This document shows positions 20,750 through 33,524 of a stretch of DNA of 64,000 bases, one piece after another (the stretch's first letter is position 1; each line of letters begins with the position of its first letter). The position numbers and the translations under genes were made by a program. The stretch is from Ichthyophthirius multifiliis. Taxonomy: Eukaryota; Ciliophora; Oligohymenophorea; Hymenostomatida. The stretch lies in NCBI RefSeq assembly GCF_000220395.1, contig NW_004086293.1:1-64000 (forward strand), read 5' to 3'. The notes beneath the pieces are model-generated. The model was not told where the DNA came from and ran no database searches. It saw nothing but the letters and a program-made list of their open reading frames with translations.

Positions 20750-22724
20750 ATGAATTTACAAATTATTCATCTTTAATAATATCTTTAGAAAAATTTGATA
20801 AGTAAATAAAGTTTAAAATTAATTAAAAAAATATAAAAAAGCTAAGAAAGCATAGTAGAAATTTCAAATAAAAATAATACTGTTATATCTGAAGAATTTT
20901 ATTCAGATTGTATGACAGAAAATTGTCTATTTAGTAATAGCTAAGGATTTTTTCAAGATAATTTAAAATAAGTAAATAATCAAAAAGCAAATAAGTTCAG
21001 ACAGAAATTAATTTAATAACAAATCTAATTAAATAAAGATTAACAATAATAAAGAAAATTACAATTGCAAATAATAAAAAAAATTGAATAATCAGACGAA
21101 ATTTATTACGATTCATCACCATAATCTAACAACATGTTTTTAAGTTTTTTTTTTACTATTAAATATAAAAAAAATACATATAAAGGTTATAATTTTCTCC
21201 TATTAAATCACCTTCATCAAGCAAATTATAATAAATAATTTAAAATTAGGAGAAATTCGAAGACAAATACGAAATTTTAAACAAAAGGCCATTAGGTGAC
21301 GGTACAAGTGGCTGTGTATATTAATGCTTTAAAAAGGAAAACAAAAAAGTATATGCAGTAAAAGTTATACCAAATATTGGAGAAGAAGAAATAAAGAATT
21401 TAAAATAGACATTTTCTATTTAATATCGTTTAAACCATAAATACATATCAAAAGCTTTTGAAATATTTTTTAATGAAGATAGTTAAATTGCCCATTTTAT
21501 AATGGAATATTTAAATTTGATTAATTTATAGAAATTATTAAATAAAAAAAAATCTTTTTCAGAAAAAGAAACAAGAATTATTATCAAAAAATTACTTGAA
21601 TCTATAATTTATATGGAAAGGAAAGGAATTTGTCATCGAGATTTAAAACCTGATAATATTATGGTTTCTGAAGATTTATAAGAATTCAAAATTATTGACT
21701 TTGGAATATCTAAGGTATTTACCATATAATAAAGGTTAACTAATTGTAATCATTATAAAGCTTCAAAAATGTATTCTCCTACAGGTACTCCTAGTTATAA
21801 AGCTCCAGAGATGGTGATTGGAGGCGGATATACACATTAAGTTGATATGTGGGCTGTTGGAGTTATAGCTTATTAACTTTTCTCAGGTTAATTACCGTTT
21901 TAAGATGTTTAGAAATAATGGCAGCAATTAAATACAGGTTATAATTTAAATTAAGGAATTAAAATTAATTTCGAAAATTAATTGTGGTATGAATGTTCTG
22001 ATTTTTTTAAAGATTTTATTAAGCATTTACTTCGATACAGAAACAGGTATTATAAAAGAAATATAAAAAAATAAAAATAAAAAGATTAACTGCTATTGAA
22101 GCTATATCCCATTTATGGATTTAATCAGAAAATTCTAGTCAATAAATAAGTAAAACATTGGATGATAATAGTAAATAATAAATAGATTTAAGTATTGATA
22201 AAATGGTTTTCTCATTTCCTAATATTGATACAAACTTTTCTTAGAAATAAAATAATTAATAATCTTCTAATATGTCAACATTCAAATCTATTAATGATTT
22301 TATCCATATAACTTAAAGAGAAAATATATAGAAAACTGTTTAAAGAATAGAGTAATTAAACAACTTAGCAAATCATGAAGTTAGATTAAAAGATGAAAAT
22401 ATAGCATTTTAAATAAGGAAAAAAACTCCTACAGAATGCTAACAAGTACAAAATTAAATTAATAACGAATGTTAAAGTAGTTTTAGAAGAAGATCTCTAA
22501 ATGTAAATGTTTTGTAGAATACGGAATAAAGTAATAATTTTTATTAAAATATTGTTTATTCTGAATAGAATAATATTGATGAGTTAAAAAAACTATTCAA
22601 AATCAATTTAATATAAGAAATTAGTAATCAAGAATAAAATTTTGATAATAAAAACGCAACTAAATAACCAAATATTAATAATTTAATTTAAGATAGTATT
22701 AAAAAAGAATGTTATAATATATGA
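20750..22724 (+). CDS. serine/threonine protein kinase, CAMK-like
   Basis: ATG 20750 to TGA 22722-22724. Intron 22047-22084 (38 nt) is clear. An intron beginning at 21144 is needed for frame; ending it at 21262 gives 606 codons. The Gln/Asn-rich N-terminus is about 130 residues. The kinase domain is complete: glycine loop GDGTSGCVY, catalytic Lys in YAVKVI, HRDLKPDN catalytic loop, DFGIS magnesium motif, GTPSYKAPEM activation segment end, DMWAVGVIAYQLFSG, and a final LTAIEAISHLWI helix typical of CDPK/CaMK kinases. The C-terminal roughly 230 residues are low-complexity and I see no EF hands. It should therefore be an active Ser/Thr kinase, but calcium binding is not indicated. Substrate unknown. 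Confidence 0.88.
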
Positions 22725-22960
22725 AAATAAAAAGTAATATTTGCATTATATTTAAATATATAAAATATAGAAAAAATTATTTATTTTAAAATTTAAATAT
22801 ATTAAAAACATATTTCCATTGTTTTCAATTATAATTTTTATTTGAGCACTTTAAATATTATTAAAAAAACATATATTCTTTATAATATTTAAATTTAAAA
22901 TAAATAAAAAACTTTAATTAATATTAATAATAAAAAAAAGATAAATAAATATAAAAATTT
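22725..22960. other. convergent intergenic spacer
   Basis: 236 bp of AT-rich DNA between the kinase stop (+) and the HEATR5 stop (-). No element recognised. Confidence 0.5.
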
Positions 22961-25900
22961 TCAATTAAACATTCTTAATTATATTCCACTTGATTACTAT
23001 TATTACATTTATTATTATTTTAAGGCTTGTTATTAAGCTTATATAATTCTAGAATCAGACTTAAGTAAATTACCAACAACCTATTATAATTTCTAAGGTA
23101 GCTCTTTAACAATATTACTTAGACAATTTAACTAAATGCCTTAAATTAAATGCTTAAGCACATGATTAACTAATAAAAGAATTTCTTAAGTATCCGGTTA
23201 TTAAAATCTTGGATTTATAAATAAAACATTTACTCTAAGCAAATAAACAAAAATATTCTTTTTTATTTCTTCATTAGAAAGTGAATTTATAAGTAAAAGT
23301 ATTTTTAAAATTTCTGTTATCTTTTAACATGAACTAAATGTTTTTTATTATTATAATTCTTGTTAGAACTATGCCAATATCTAAAAGCTTAAAAATAAGA
23401 TTGGACCTAATATCTAAATATCAACTCCTTATTAATTTTCGCTTAATTTAGTCCTTATTAATTAAATAAAATGAACCAATTTGTCTTCATTTTTTAAATA
23501 AGAATTTAATATATTTTATAATATGTAATTGAATTCTGATTCTTCTTTAGAACTAAAAGCATCATAAAAAGCGAAAAAATGAAGAATTTGCTCTATTTTT
23601 TTATCTCTATCTTATATTTCAACTTCTTCTTTTTAAACAAGTTATTGATAAAAAAATTCAATAATTGTATTCGTTAATATTCTATCATTTATCTATGATA
23701 CTATTTATTTTAAAAAAAATATTGAAAATATTTATTTACAGTTTTAAATGAAATTCTAACGAAAAACTAAAATTTCTTAGTAAGATAAAGAAAATTAAAG
23801 TTTTTAAAAAATAAAGTAAAATAAAAATTCGAATTTATTTGAAAGATTTTCAGTAGAAAGTTTAAAAATTTAAGTCAATTAAAAAAATGAATTTTACATA
23901 AGATTAAAAAATAAAACATTAGATTTATTATTAGAATATTTTTCAAAACATCTGACAAGAAGAATACGCAGCATGCTTTCGATTTAATTAAGTAGAGTTT
24001 AAGAAATGTCTTTTAATTAATTAAGGAGAAGTTCAGAAAGCTAAAGGAAAATTTAATCAAAATCAAAAAGTTAGTAATCAAGGTAACTTTAAATAATAAT
24101 AAACATTTCTTAGAAAATGTTTTGATCATAAAGTTATATTTCATCAATTTTATTTTAGATAAAAACTTTTAAAATATTCATTATTTAAATTTTGTGATTT
24201 ATTTTTTTTAATATTGAAATATCAGCCATTTAATTTGATATTTTTCGAAAATACTGTTCTTCTTGATCTACACTTGAATTTGCTGAAAGTTAATATACGA
24301 GTACTGAAAAACAAATATTTGTTATTTTGGGTGAATAATTTAAATATTTCTCGTTAGATTTTAATTTATTTAACAATGCTATTTCCTCTTATTAATCTAT
24401 ATTATCATTATTCATGTTTTTTACTACTTCGCTTAATACAAGATAATATTTCACAAAATTTGCAAATAATTAATATAACATCTTTGTATCATATGAACTT
24501 TTTTGACCATTATATATCAAATAATAATTTTAATAACTCTTTATTTATTTTCTATTTGCCAATAAAACTACTGAACTGTCTAATAGACATGCTTAAATAT
24601 TTTAGAATAAATATTATAGTAAAATTGGGGGAAATACGGAAAACAAATTTTGTTATAATTCTTGATTTTGAACTCGATTTTAGATAAAAATGTAAATTTT
24701 TGATAGACATTCTATCCTTCTAATTTATATTTCAGTTGTTGATTTTTCACTGTAGAAAGATTAGAATGTTACTATTAAAACATATATATTTTTTTTTAGT
24801 TAATATTTTTAATACTTTTTAAATTTGTTAATAATGGTTTAGAGATTAAATTAATTAATTTTCTTATAAATGCGATATCAGAATTTAAAATAATTTTAAA
24901 AAATTTAGATAATATTTAAAATGTATAAATATTAACTTAAGGCGTATTTTTATTCTCATTTTTTATATTTTAACTTACTATAGAATCTATTTATGCAGCA
25001 AAATCTTTTAATAATAAATTTCTTTGTTTTTCATAACTTATTTTTCCTTCTATTATTTGCCCTTCGTCTGTCATTCTTTTTATTTTCTATTTATTTTTAA
25101 AATATATATAAATAAATATATATAATTTTTACAGCTAATAAGTTCATTAATATTTACATTCCAGGAGCTCTAAACTCATCATGGGATGAAGTAATAATTT
25201 TAAAAACAAAATTAAATATAAAATTTGTAAAAGAAACTCTTTATTCTTCTTAAATATCTTAAATTTACCATTCATTTAATAAATTTTCTACACACCCTAA
25301 AATAAATACTTTCGTTTTTAAATTTATGTCTATTTTTTCTTCTTTTCTGTATTGGATTTAAGTTTCTTCTTTACTATTAGTTATACTTTATGTCTCTCCG
25401 AATGATTCCCCGAAAAGAATAAAATTATATAATTATAGTTTTTATTCGAACACATCTTTAGTTAACTTTTCTTTTTCTTCAGCAATTTTAGTATATAAAT
25501 TTTCCATTTTTTCTGCTATATATAAATCTTTTCGTGTATTAAAAAAGTTTATTTTTCTAATCAACTAATCCATTAATAATTATTTTCCTATTTTTTAATA
25601 TAATTAATTTTATTATAAAAAAAATACCAATTTTAGAAGTGCTTTTATCTTTAATTAAGTTTTCAAGTGTACTTAAGAAAACTTAAATAGAAAAAGGGCT
25701 AAAAGAATATATTAATTAAAAATCATTAATGATTCCATCCAAACCTTTTTTTTCATCAATTTTACATTTAAACACATTATAATATGCTAAATGAAGATTG
25801 TTTGCCAAAACTTGAATACTTTCATTTCCTTGAAATTCGTATTCTTGATAGAAATGCTATACTTCCCAAAAAACGCTATGAAAATTAGTAAATAAAGCTT

Positions 25901-28900
25901 TATCTTCTAATAATTTATTTTAATTTTTTAATAATTTAAGAAGATTTCCTATGAGAATCTTCATTAATAGATTCCATAAAATTTCATATTAATTTTATAA
26001 ACGCAAATGTTATAAATGAATAAGTTTAAAACAACCCTTATAAAGAGTAATAGCTTTTTCTTGATAATTTTCAAATAAATTTCCTAAAGAAAAAAGTAAC
26101 CACAACTAAGTTTTTTATTCAGAATTCTTGCTTACTTTTGTAAAAATGCTTATTATATATTAATAATATTTTTCTATTTATTTATATTGACATTATTTGC
26201 TTATAAAACCTATACATGCAATAACACTTATCGCATTTTCATTTTTGGAAGCATTTTAATCTAAAAATCTAAATATTTTATATATTTTTAAACGTTATAA
26301 TTTCTTTTTAAATAAAATACTTAAATATTTATTCATTATTTTTATCTTAAGTATCAGTATTTATAGAAATTAAATTAGCATAAAGATAGGCTGAAAGAGC
26401 CTTAAGAACTTAATCATCAAAAGAGAATGAGAATTAGGCTATTTTAGTTAAATAGGAATAAAGCTCATTGTCAATAACAGTTTCGGAATTTTTGTTAGAT
26501 TTATTTTATATTTCTTTGATTTTCAAAGATATAGAAATCGTAGTAAGTAAATAAGGAATATGCTTATTTGGAATATTCTTAATTTAATTATTAACTATTA
26601 GCGAGATAATTTCAATAGATTATTTTTATTTTTCTTAGTAAAATTATTGCAAGCAATTATTCTTCCAATAAAATCGAATTGCTTATATGCTAAAATAGAT
26701 TAGAACGTCGTAATTTTTTTCTTAATATTTTAAGAAAATAAAGTTCATAATTTTAAAGAAAATCTTCGTTTCTTTCAATATTTTAATTTGATAATTTTAT
26801 TACATCAGTAGAATTAAAAAGCTTAAATTTTATATTGTTTTCATCTAATTCTTGCAAAAGTTAAATTAATTGTTATCCATAATGCCCTTTAAAGGATTCA
26901 CAAAGTCAATATTTGAATGAAAAATGTCTTCTACGCAATTTTAAATAAGAGAATTGATTTAAGGAGCAATAAATTTAGTTGGAACATAATTAAAGCATGA
27001 GAAAAGATCTATTTTAGTAAAATTACTTCAAAAGAATTTTTCGGGAATGTAAAAGTAATTTCTTTAGAATTAATAAGAATATATTGGTTAGTAAAATTAA
27101 TTAAAATTCCAGCCAAAAACTTATATATATTTTCAGAATGAAGTCTTATAAGTTTTTTTAAAAAAAAACGCAAAGTTTTTATGGCACTACTTTTTGAATT
27201 TAATTCGTGTAAAAAGTTACTTAAATTATTATTTTCTTTTCGTTTATTTCCTAAATTTTCTTACCAAAAAGTATAGATTTATTTAATTTCTTATTTTATA
27301 CTGTTACTATCTACACACAATAATGCATTTATCAAATTCCATCCTGCTTGTACTCGCTTTGAATTTACAAAATAACAACTTTCGTCGTTTCCTTGTATAT
27401 ATTATTCATTTTTTATTAAGTTTTTAGCGAATTCAAATATTGTCATAGCAATATCATAAGGTACTGAATGTAAATTAAAATCCATCATTTTTAATAAAGT
27501 ACTTAATACTATTGAATTTCCATATATTGAGGAGCATACAGTCTTTAATTAAGGATCTTGAACTGGAGTTTACGTTTATTTTAGAGATTCCATTTCTGCT
27601 ATATCCAAAGTCATTTAGTTTAATATTAAAGACAATATTGTTGTTTACCATTTAGGATTTTCTACAAATAAAGCTTTTAATATATGAGATCCTAGTTAAT
27701 AAAATTATTAATTATTACAATAAAAAAAAGCGTTGATATGTTCCGTTAATTAACTTGGGTTTTTAATTTATTCGAATATATTAGATCCTAATATTTAAAC
27801 TAATGTATAAAAACATCGTAAAGCTATTAATGATTAGTGCAAAAGACTTTATAAGTTTTTTTATATGTTAAGGTTTTATTAATTTTGTAAAAAGCGAATG
27901 TAAGTTTCTTTGTTTACTTTTCCAAAATCTAATAATTTATTCTTTAAGTAATCATATAGTTCAAATTTTTATTGTGTTGTTAGAAATAATAAAAGCTTTA
28001 TTATAAACATTCCCATTACATCTCTTATTATAAATGTACTGTGAGATTAATTAAATGCCATCTTTTATTTTTATTTTATAATTTATTTAAATTTTAAATC
28101 TTTTTTGTTACTTTGCTTATTTAAGAAAAGAAAAACTCTAAAGTATTACATAAAAATTATGTATTTATGTTTTGTTTTTATTTGTAGACTATATTATAGA
28201 AAATCTCAATTATATATAGTTGCATATTTTAATCTTTTTAAAAATAAAATAATAAATAATTTTTTTTTTTACATTAGTTTAATTATTCAGCTATTAATTT
28301 TATTAAGCTATTAAATATTTCCTTTTTCTCATTTTATTCAGGAACTTTTTATTATTTCTTTTTGTTCTTTAAATTTTAAATTAATATTTCCATATCAGCT
28401 TTTACATATGATTCTAACAATAATTCGATACATTCCATACAAGCTTTTTTGAAAGCCCAATCTTTAGTTTCTTCTAATAATTTATAACATTCAGTTAATA
28501 ACTATTCATAATATAAAACTAAAAAGGGTGTATCAACTGTTTTTAAAAAATCAATTAAAGTAATTGCTGATTATTTTCTTAATTCTTCTGATCGGTTCTT
28601 TTTGAATATAATTAAAATAAGATTTATAATTATTTATAATTTTTTACTGAATGTAAAAATTTAGTTATTAACTTATATGATTCGATTTTATTTGTTGAAT
28701 TATTATTTACTTATACACGAAATAATAAAGAGAAAATTTTTAAGCAATAAATTCTAAAAGGAATTTCATTAGTTTTTTTTAAATATTTAAACAATGTTAA
28801 CATTAATTCATTTAAAACTGGATAAGAAATTGATGGGATTAGATTTTTTTTTTCTAAAATAAAAATTAAGACTTAAAAATGAAGACTTTTTAATAAAAAT

Positions 28901-29340
28901 TAAACTAAAATTACATTAATATTTTTTACCTTTTTAAAATATTCTTTGGCTTAATTCCATTCATTATTAATTCTATTATCAATGTACATTTACTTGAATC
29001 TGTATTTAAAATAATAATAATTAATCTTGTTATGCAATTTATAAAACATTCTACATTTACAAAATCTATAAAATTAAATTATAAACTTTCGTTTATTAAT
29101 TTTTCTAAATTTGCATAATTATCTTTTAATTCATTCTATTTTTTTAAAAAAAATAAAATAAAATTAGTAATATATATAATTATTTTTTACTTTTGAATTT
29201 TAACTTTTTTCTAAAAAACTACTTAATTAATGGTATTATTCATATAGTTTATTAAAATACTATATTTATTATGATTTTTCTTAGGGAATAGAATTTTTAT
29301 TTTCAATATCTTTTATAATTGATTCAATTATATTTTACAT
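22961..29340 (-). CDS. HEATR5: HEATR5/Laa1-family giant HEAT-repeat protein
   Basis: One very long minus-strand gene, ATG 29340 to TGA 22963-22961, with several short introns. Clear ones are 24772-24815 (44 nt) and the one just before 25090, which joins MNLLA to KIKRMTDEG. Others lie near 25610, 28100-28170 and 28900-29170. The protein is alpha-helical throughout. Landmarks of the HEATR5/Laa1 family appear in order: SKRVQAGWNLINALL in the N-terminal half, SSHDEFRAPGMQILMNLL before a conserved Gln-rich helix (LLLKDFAAQIDSIV), and a C-terminus like the family end (ELPQKLQQVVGNLL then IQLRMFN). Laa1/HEATR5 partners the AP-1 clathrin adaptor at the trans-Golgi network and endosomes. Several exon joins in the N-terminal third are not resolved. 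Confidence 0.78.
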
Positions 29341-29617
29341 TTTTTTATTTAATATTATTTGATTTTAGACAAAAATATTATATTTTCCTCTTATTATTAA
29401 TAAATAAACAAAATATTTAAAAAAAAATATATATAAAGAATATAAAACAAATAAAATACATACATTTATATGAAAATAAATAATTAAATTATATTTTATT
29501 ATTGGTATATTTAATATAAATATTAATTATAATTAGAAATATATTATATAATTTTGATAAATAGTAAAAATTTATAAATAAACATTAAATAATATAAGAT
29601 ATTTTTAAAATATAATA
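29341..29617. promoter_or_regulatory. short head-to-head promoter region
   Basis: Only 277 bp separate the HEATR5 start (-) from the golgin start (+), so both promoters must share this AT-rich segment. No defined motif is visible. Confidence 0.45.
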
Positions 29618-31666
29618 ATGTTTGATAAATTAAGTAAATTAAAAAACAAAGTTTAAGTATTTACAAAAGAATTAATCGTAAATACAGATTAAAACTCTTT
29701 AAATTAAATAGAAAATTCAGAAAAAAGCCAGGATTTTTTATCATCACTCACCACTCATTTAAAAGGAATAAGTCAAGAAGATTAATTTAGAGAAAAATTT
29801 AATGAATATTTAAAAAATATATATTAAGAAATACAAGAAAATATGTTTAATATATTTATATAAAATACATAAAATAAAATAGAATAAGAACTTGAAATAA
29901 ACGATATTTAAGAAATTCATTAATTATTTTTTGCAAAAACAGAATTAAAAGATGATATAAAAATAAATTTTAAATAAGTAATTGATTAAATTATTTCTGT
30001 AGAAAAATAAATAGATGAGAAAAACAAAATTCTGTAAATAAAAAATAAAGAAATTTAAGAAAAAAACTAAGAAATATAATCACTTAATTTTAAATTCGAA
30101 TAAATTTAAGATGAATATACAAAAATAATTACTGATTTAGAACTTAAAATTGCAAAATTTGAATAAGAAAAAAAATAATTTGCTAATTATGAATAGAAAG
30201 TACTAATGAAAAGTGAAGAAAATGCAATTTTATTGCAATAAATAAATGAATTAGATGAAAAACTGAAGAAAAATAGTTAAATTTAGATTAATAATTAAGA
30301 AATAGAACAAAGAATATAATAGCGAGAAGAAGAAATAATACAAAAAATAATAGAAATTATATAAAAGAATTATTAAGAAATGGAAGAACCAATATTTGAT
30401 TCAAAGACTTTTAAAAAAGAACTAAAAGAACTATAATAATAACAGAAAAAAGAAGCAAACTTTTTTTTAGAAAAATATGATATTTTTTTAAATAAATAAA
30501 ATAAATTTTACATTCAGAAATTACAAATAATTCAAGATGGAGTCAAAAATTAAGAAATTTCAAAATATAACTAATTAAAGGAGAATTTTTTACAATTATA
30601 AGCACACTGTAAAGATTTAATCAAAAATGAAAAAGAAATACAAAAATACAAATAGCTTTTTCAAGAAACTTAAGATAAAAATGACAGTCTTTTAGTCGAA
30701 ATATCTAAACATAAAAAAAATATTCAAGAATTTGTATCAAATAGAAAAAATTTTATTGAAGAAATCCAGAAAAAAACTCATGAAATAGAATTTTTCAATG
30801 AAAAAATTTAAAAATTAACTAATGAAAAGTCTTCTTTAAATGAATTAAATGAAAATTATTCTAAAACAATAGAAATTCTTGAATAAAAAATATTAAAAAT
30901 GCAAGCAAGTGCTCATGAAATTGAAAAACTCTAATAATAAATAGAAGAAAAAACATAAGAAACTGCCAATTTATAAACAATAGTAAGGAATATTTAAAAT
31001 TAAATGGAAGAAGATTAAAAAAAATAATTATTTATATAAACTAAATTACAAAACGAAATAAATTTTTTTAAAATATAAGCTGAAAAATCTTAAAATTTAG
31101 AAAAAAGCGAATAATTAATACTCTAATTGTAAAAAGAAATTCAAATAAAAGATAATCATATTAAAAAATCTCAGAGCTAAATCAACGAATTGCTTTCCTA
31201 AAAAGAACTTATTTAATAAGAAATTGAACTTTATTAATAAAATATTAAAAAAGAAAAAACTCTTAAAGAAAATCTTATCGATAAAAATTTTGTGGCTACT
31301 TCTATAGTTTCTTATTGTGATTATAATACTCCTCATAATATTAAATGTTCAATTTTAGAAGCTCTGGCAAGTGCATTAGGACTCACTGATACATAAAGAA
31401 CAAAAATTGGCTTGAAAAAAAAAGATTCTTTCGTTAAATAAGGATCTAATGAATTTAAAAAATAAGCATCTAATGAATTTAAAAAATAAGGATCAGGTAT
31501 TTCTCTTGAGGATAAATAAAATGTCAATAATACTAACTTAAGCGTGAATAGTTAAACATCTACATTTAATAATAATAACGATTAACAATAGTAAAATTAA
31601 TAAGAATAAATTTAGCAAACTAACAAAAGTCTATAAGAATAGCTATTTAATTTTTTTATGTCTTGA
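29618..31666 (+). CDS. golgin-like coiled-coil protein with GRIP-like end
   Basis: A single uninterrupted exon of 683 codons (682 residues), ATG 29618 to TGA 31664-31666. About residues 60-545 are heptad-rich coiled coil with abundant Glu, Lys and Gln. A compact segment then follows: FVATSIVSYCDYNTPHN, then LEALASALGLTDTQRTK. It resembles the GRIP/GRAB-type Golgi-targeting domain at the end of golgins (a helix, then a leucine-rich helix ending near a T-x-x-[EQ] turn). After it come two 24-nt coding repeats and a polar tail. Golgins tether vesicles at the Golgi and bind Arl1 or Arf through this end. Coiled coil is certain; the GRIP-like call is moderate. Confidence 0.72.
31442..31489 (+). repeat. 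24-nt coding direct repeat
   Basis: Two copies (31442-31465 and 31466-31489) encode GSNEFKKQ and ASNEFKKQ just after the GRIP-like segment of the golgin. A third copy is started. It is a local slip duplication. Confidence 0.7.
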
Positions 31667-32488
31667 ATTTTTAATTTTTTTCCATATCTTGAAATCCTAA
31701 AAATAAATAAACAATTTTATAAATTTAAAAAATATATTTATTTCATAAGTTTATTTATTATTTTAGTTTAGATTAAATTTAATAATGAAAATTAAGGAAA
31801 AAATATTTCTTTTTTTATAGATATATTTGATATTTTCTTATCATTTAAAAAAATAAATTTTTTATTTTTTATTTATAATTAAATTTATTTTATTTAAAAA
31901 TATATTATATAATTAAGTAAAGAAAAATACCATGCCTAAGAGAGAAAAAAAAAATTTATATAATGATAAAAATTATTTATAATTTTTTAAAGAGACTTAT
32001 TATTATTTATAATTATAATAACATCTTATTATAATATAAATTAATTTATTATTAAAATTTATAATTCATTAATAATTTTTAAATTTTAATCTATGTTTAT
32101 GGCAAAAAAAAAAATTGTTAAATAAGTATATAAAAAAAAAATTATAATTATTAAAAATTTAGAAAAATAGAATAATTTAAGATAACCTATTAAATATATT
32201 TATTAATAAATAAGAAAAGTTAACAAAAAAAATTATAAAAATTGTAAAGGCAATTATTATCTACAAAAAAAATCTATAGAAAATGCATGGAGATATTCAT
32301 ATTGATTTTATTTATTTTCATAACTCAATATAAAAAAAAATTCCATTTTTTTAAAAATTTTATATGAAATTTAAATAAAGTATTCATATAATAAAATATT
32401 ATACTAAAAATATAATTTAATTATATATAGTGTATTAAAAATATAGCTAATAATATATTTAAAAAAATATGTTTGATGTAAATTAAAA
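31667..32488. other. AT-rich intergenic region
   Basis: About 820 bp after the golgin stop with no gene seen; A/T tracts and poly-A runs only. Confidence 0.5.
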
Positions 32489-33224
32489 ATGTATACAAAA
32501 TAACTATTATTATATCTTGAAATTGAATCAAACAAAATGAATAGGGTGGATAGTGTAAAATTAATGAGTTAGAGTTAAAGTAAAAGGGTAAATAGATAAA
32601 GAGGACTATCAATTTAAAAAATATCGTATCCTATTTGTAAGCATAATATAGTTTTTTGTCAATCTTTAATATTTAGTTAATATTCTTGATGCTTTTTGCA
32701 TTTCTTAATAATTCTATTTTCATTTATCCTTTAAAAATATATTATTCATATAAGAAAAAAATTATAAAAATAAAATACATTATAACATATATTATATATT
32801 TAGTAAAAGAAAATGCAAATATTTTATTATTTAATTTTTTTTTAAATATATTAAAACAAATATTTAAAATTAAAATTTCAAACATTATTTTTCTTTATAA
32901 AATAAAAGGAATTTTCAAATAAAAAGTCAAATATATATAAATTTTTCGTATTCAAAATTTATTTATATAATTACAGTAAAGGCTAAATCTTTAAGATATT
33001 AGAGAAGCCAATCGCTAAAATTATTTAGCTAAGAAATATTTTATATCGATTTTTACATATTTGAGTTAATATAATTAGTTGCTTTACTGAACTATATTAT
33101 AAACATCATTATTCATAACTATATAAAAATAAAGCTGTCTTTAAAACATAAATAAATAAAATTTGTAATAATAATGCTTAATTATATTATAATTTCAAAT
33201 TTTCATAAATTGAAAATATATTGA
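32489..33224 (+). CDS. possible small gene with one long intron
   Basis: A GC-richer first exon starts at ATG 32489 (LYLEIESNKMNRVDSVKL, then SQSKRVNRQRGLSIQK) and reaches a GT donor at about 32639. An acceptor near 32977 continues in the same phase with KAKSLRYQRSQSLKLFSQEI and hydrophobic sequence to TGA 33222-33224. The product would be a small basic, Ser/Arg-rich protein with a hydrophobic end. The roughly 340-nt intron is long for this genome, and an ORF inside it (32686-32922) may be a missed exon. No family recognised. Confidence 0.33.
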
Positions 33225-33524
33225 TAAAAGAAATTTAATTACATAGTCTAAAAAATTTTGAAATTATTAGATTGTAAAAATTTATTTAATTTAAAATAAA
33301 GTTTGTATATTTAAACATAATTTTAATAAATTCTTAATTAATTTTTTTAAAATTAGTCACAATATTTATTAGTTTAAATTTATAAAAAATAATTATTAAC
33401 AATATTAAATATAATTATTTTATTTTTCTCATTTTTTTAATTATTTATTTAATTTAAATACATTTTTTTTGTTATTTATATAAGAATAGTGAAATATACA
33501 TAATTTTATTAAGCTAAATTTAAT

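Noticed and set aside
24376-24687. 103-codon plus-strand ORF open in the standard code
   Set aside because: It is antisense to a helical part of the HEATR5 gene, whose minus-strand frame is continuous and matches the family.
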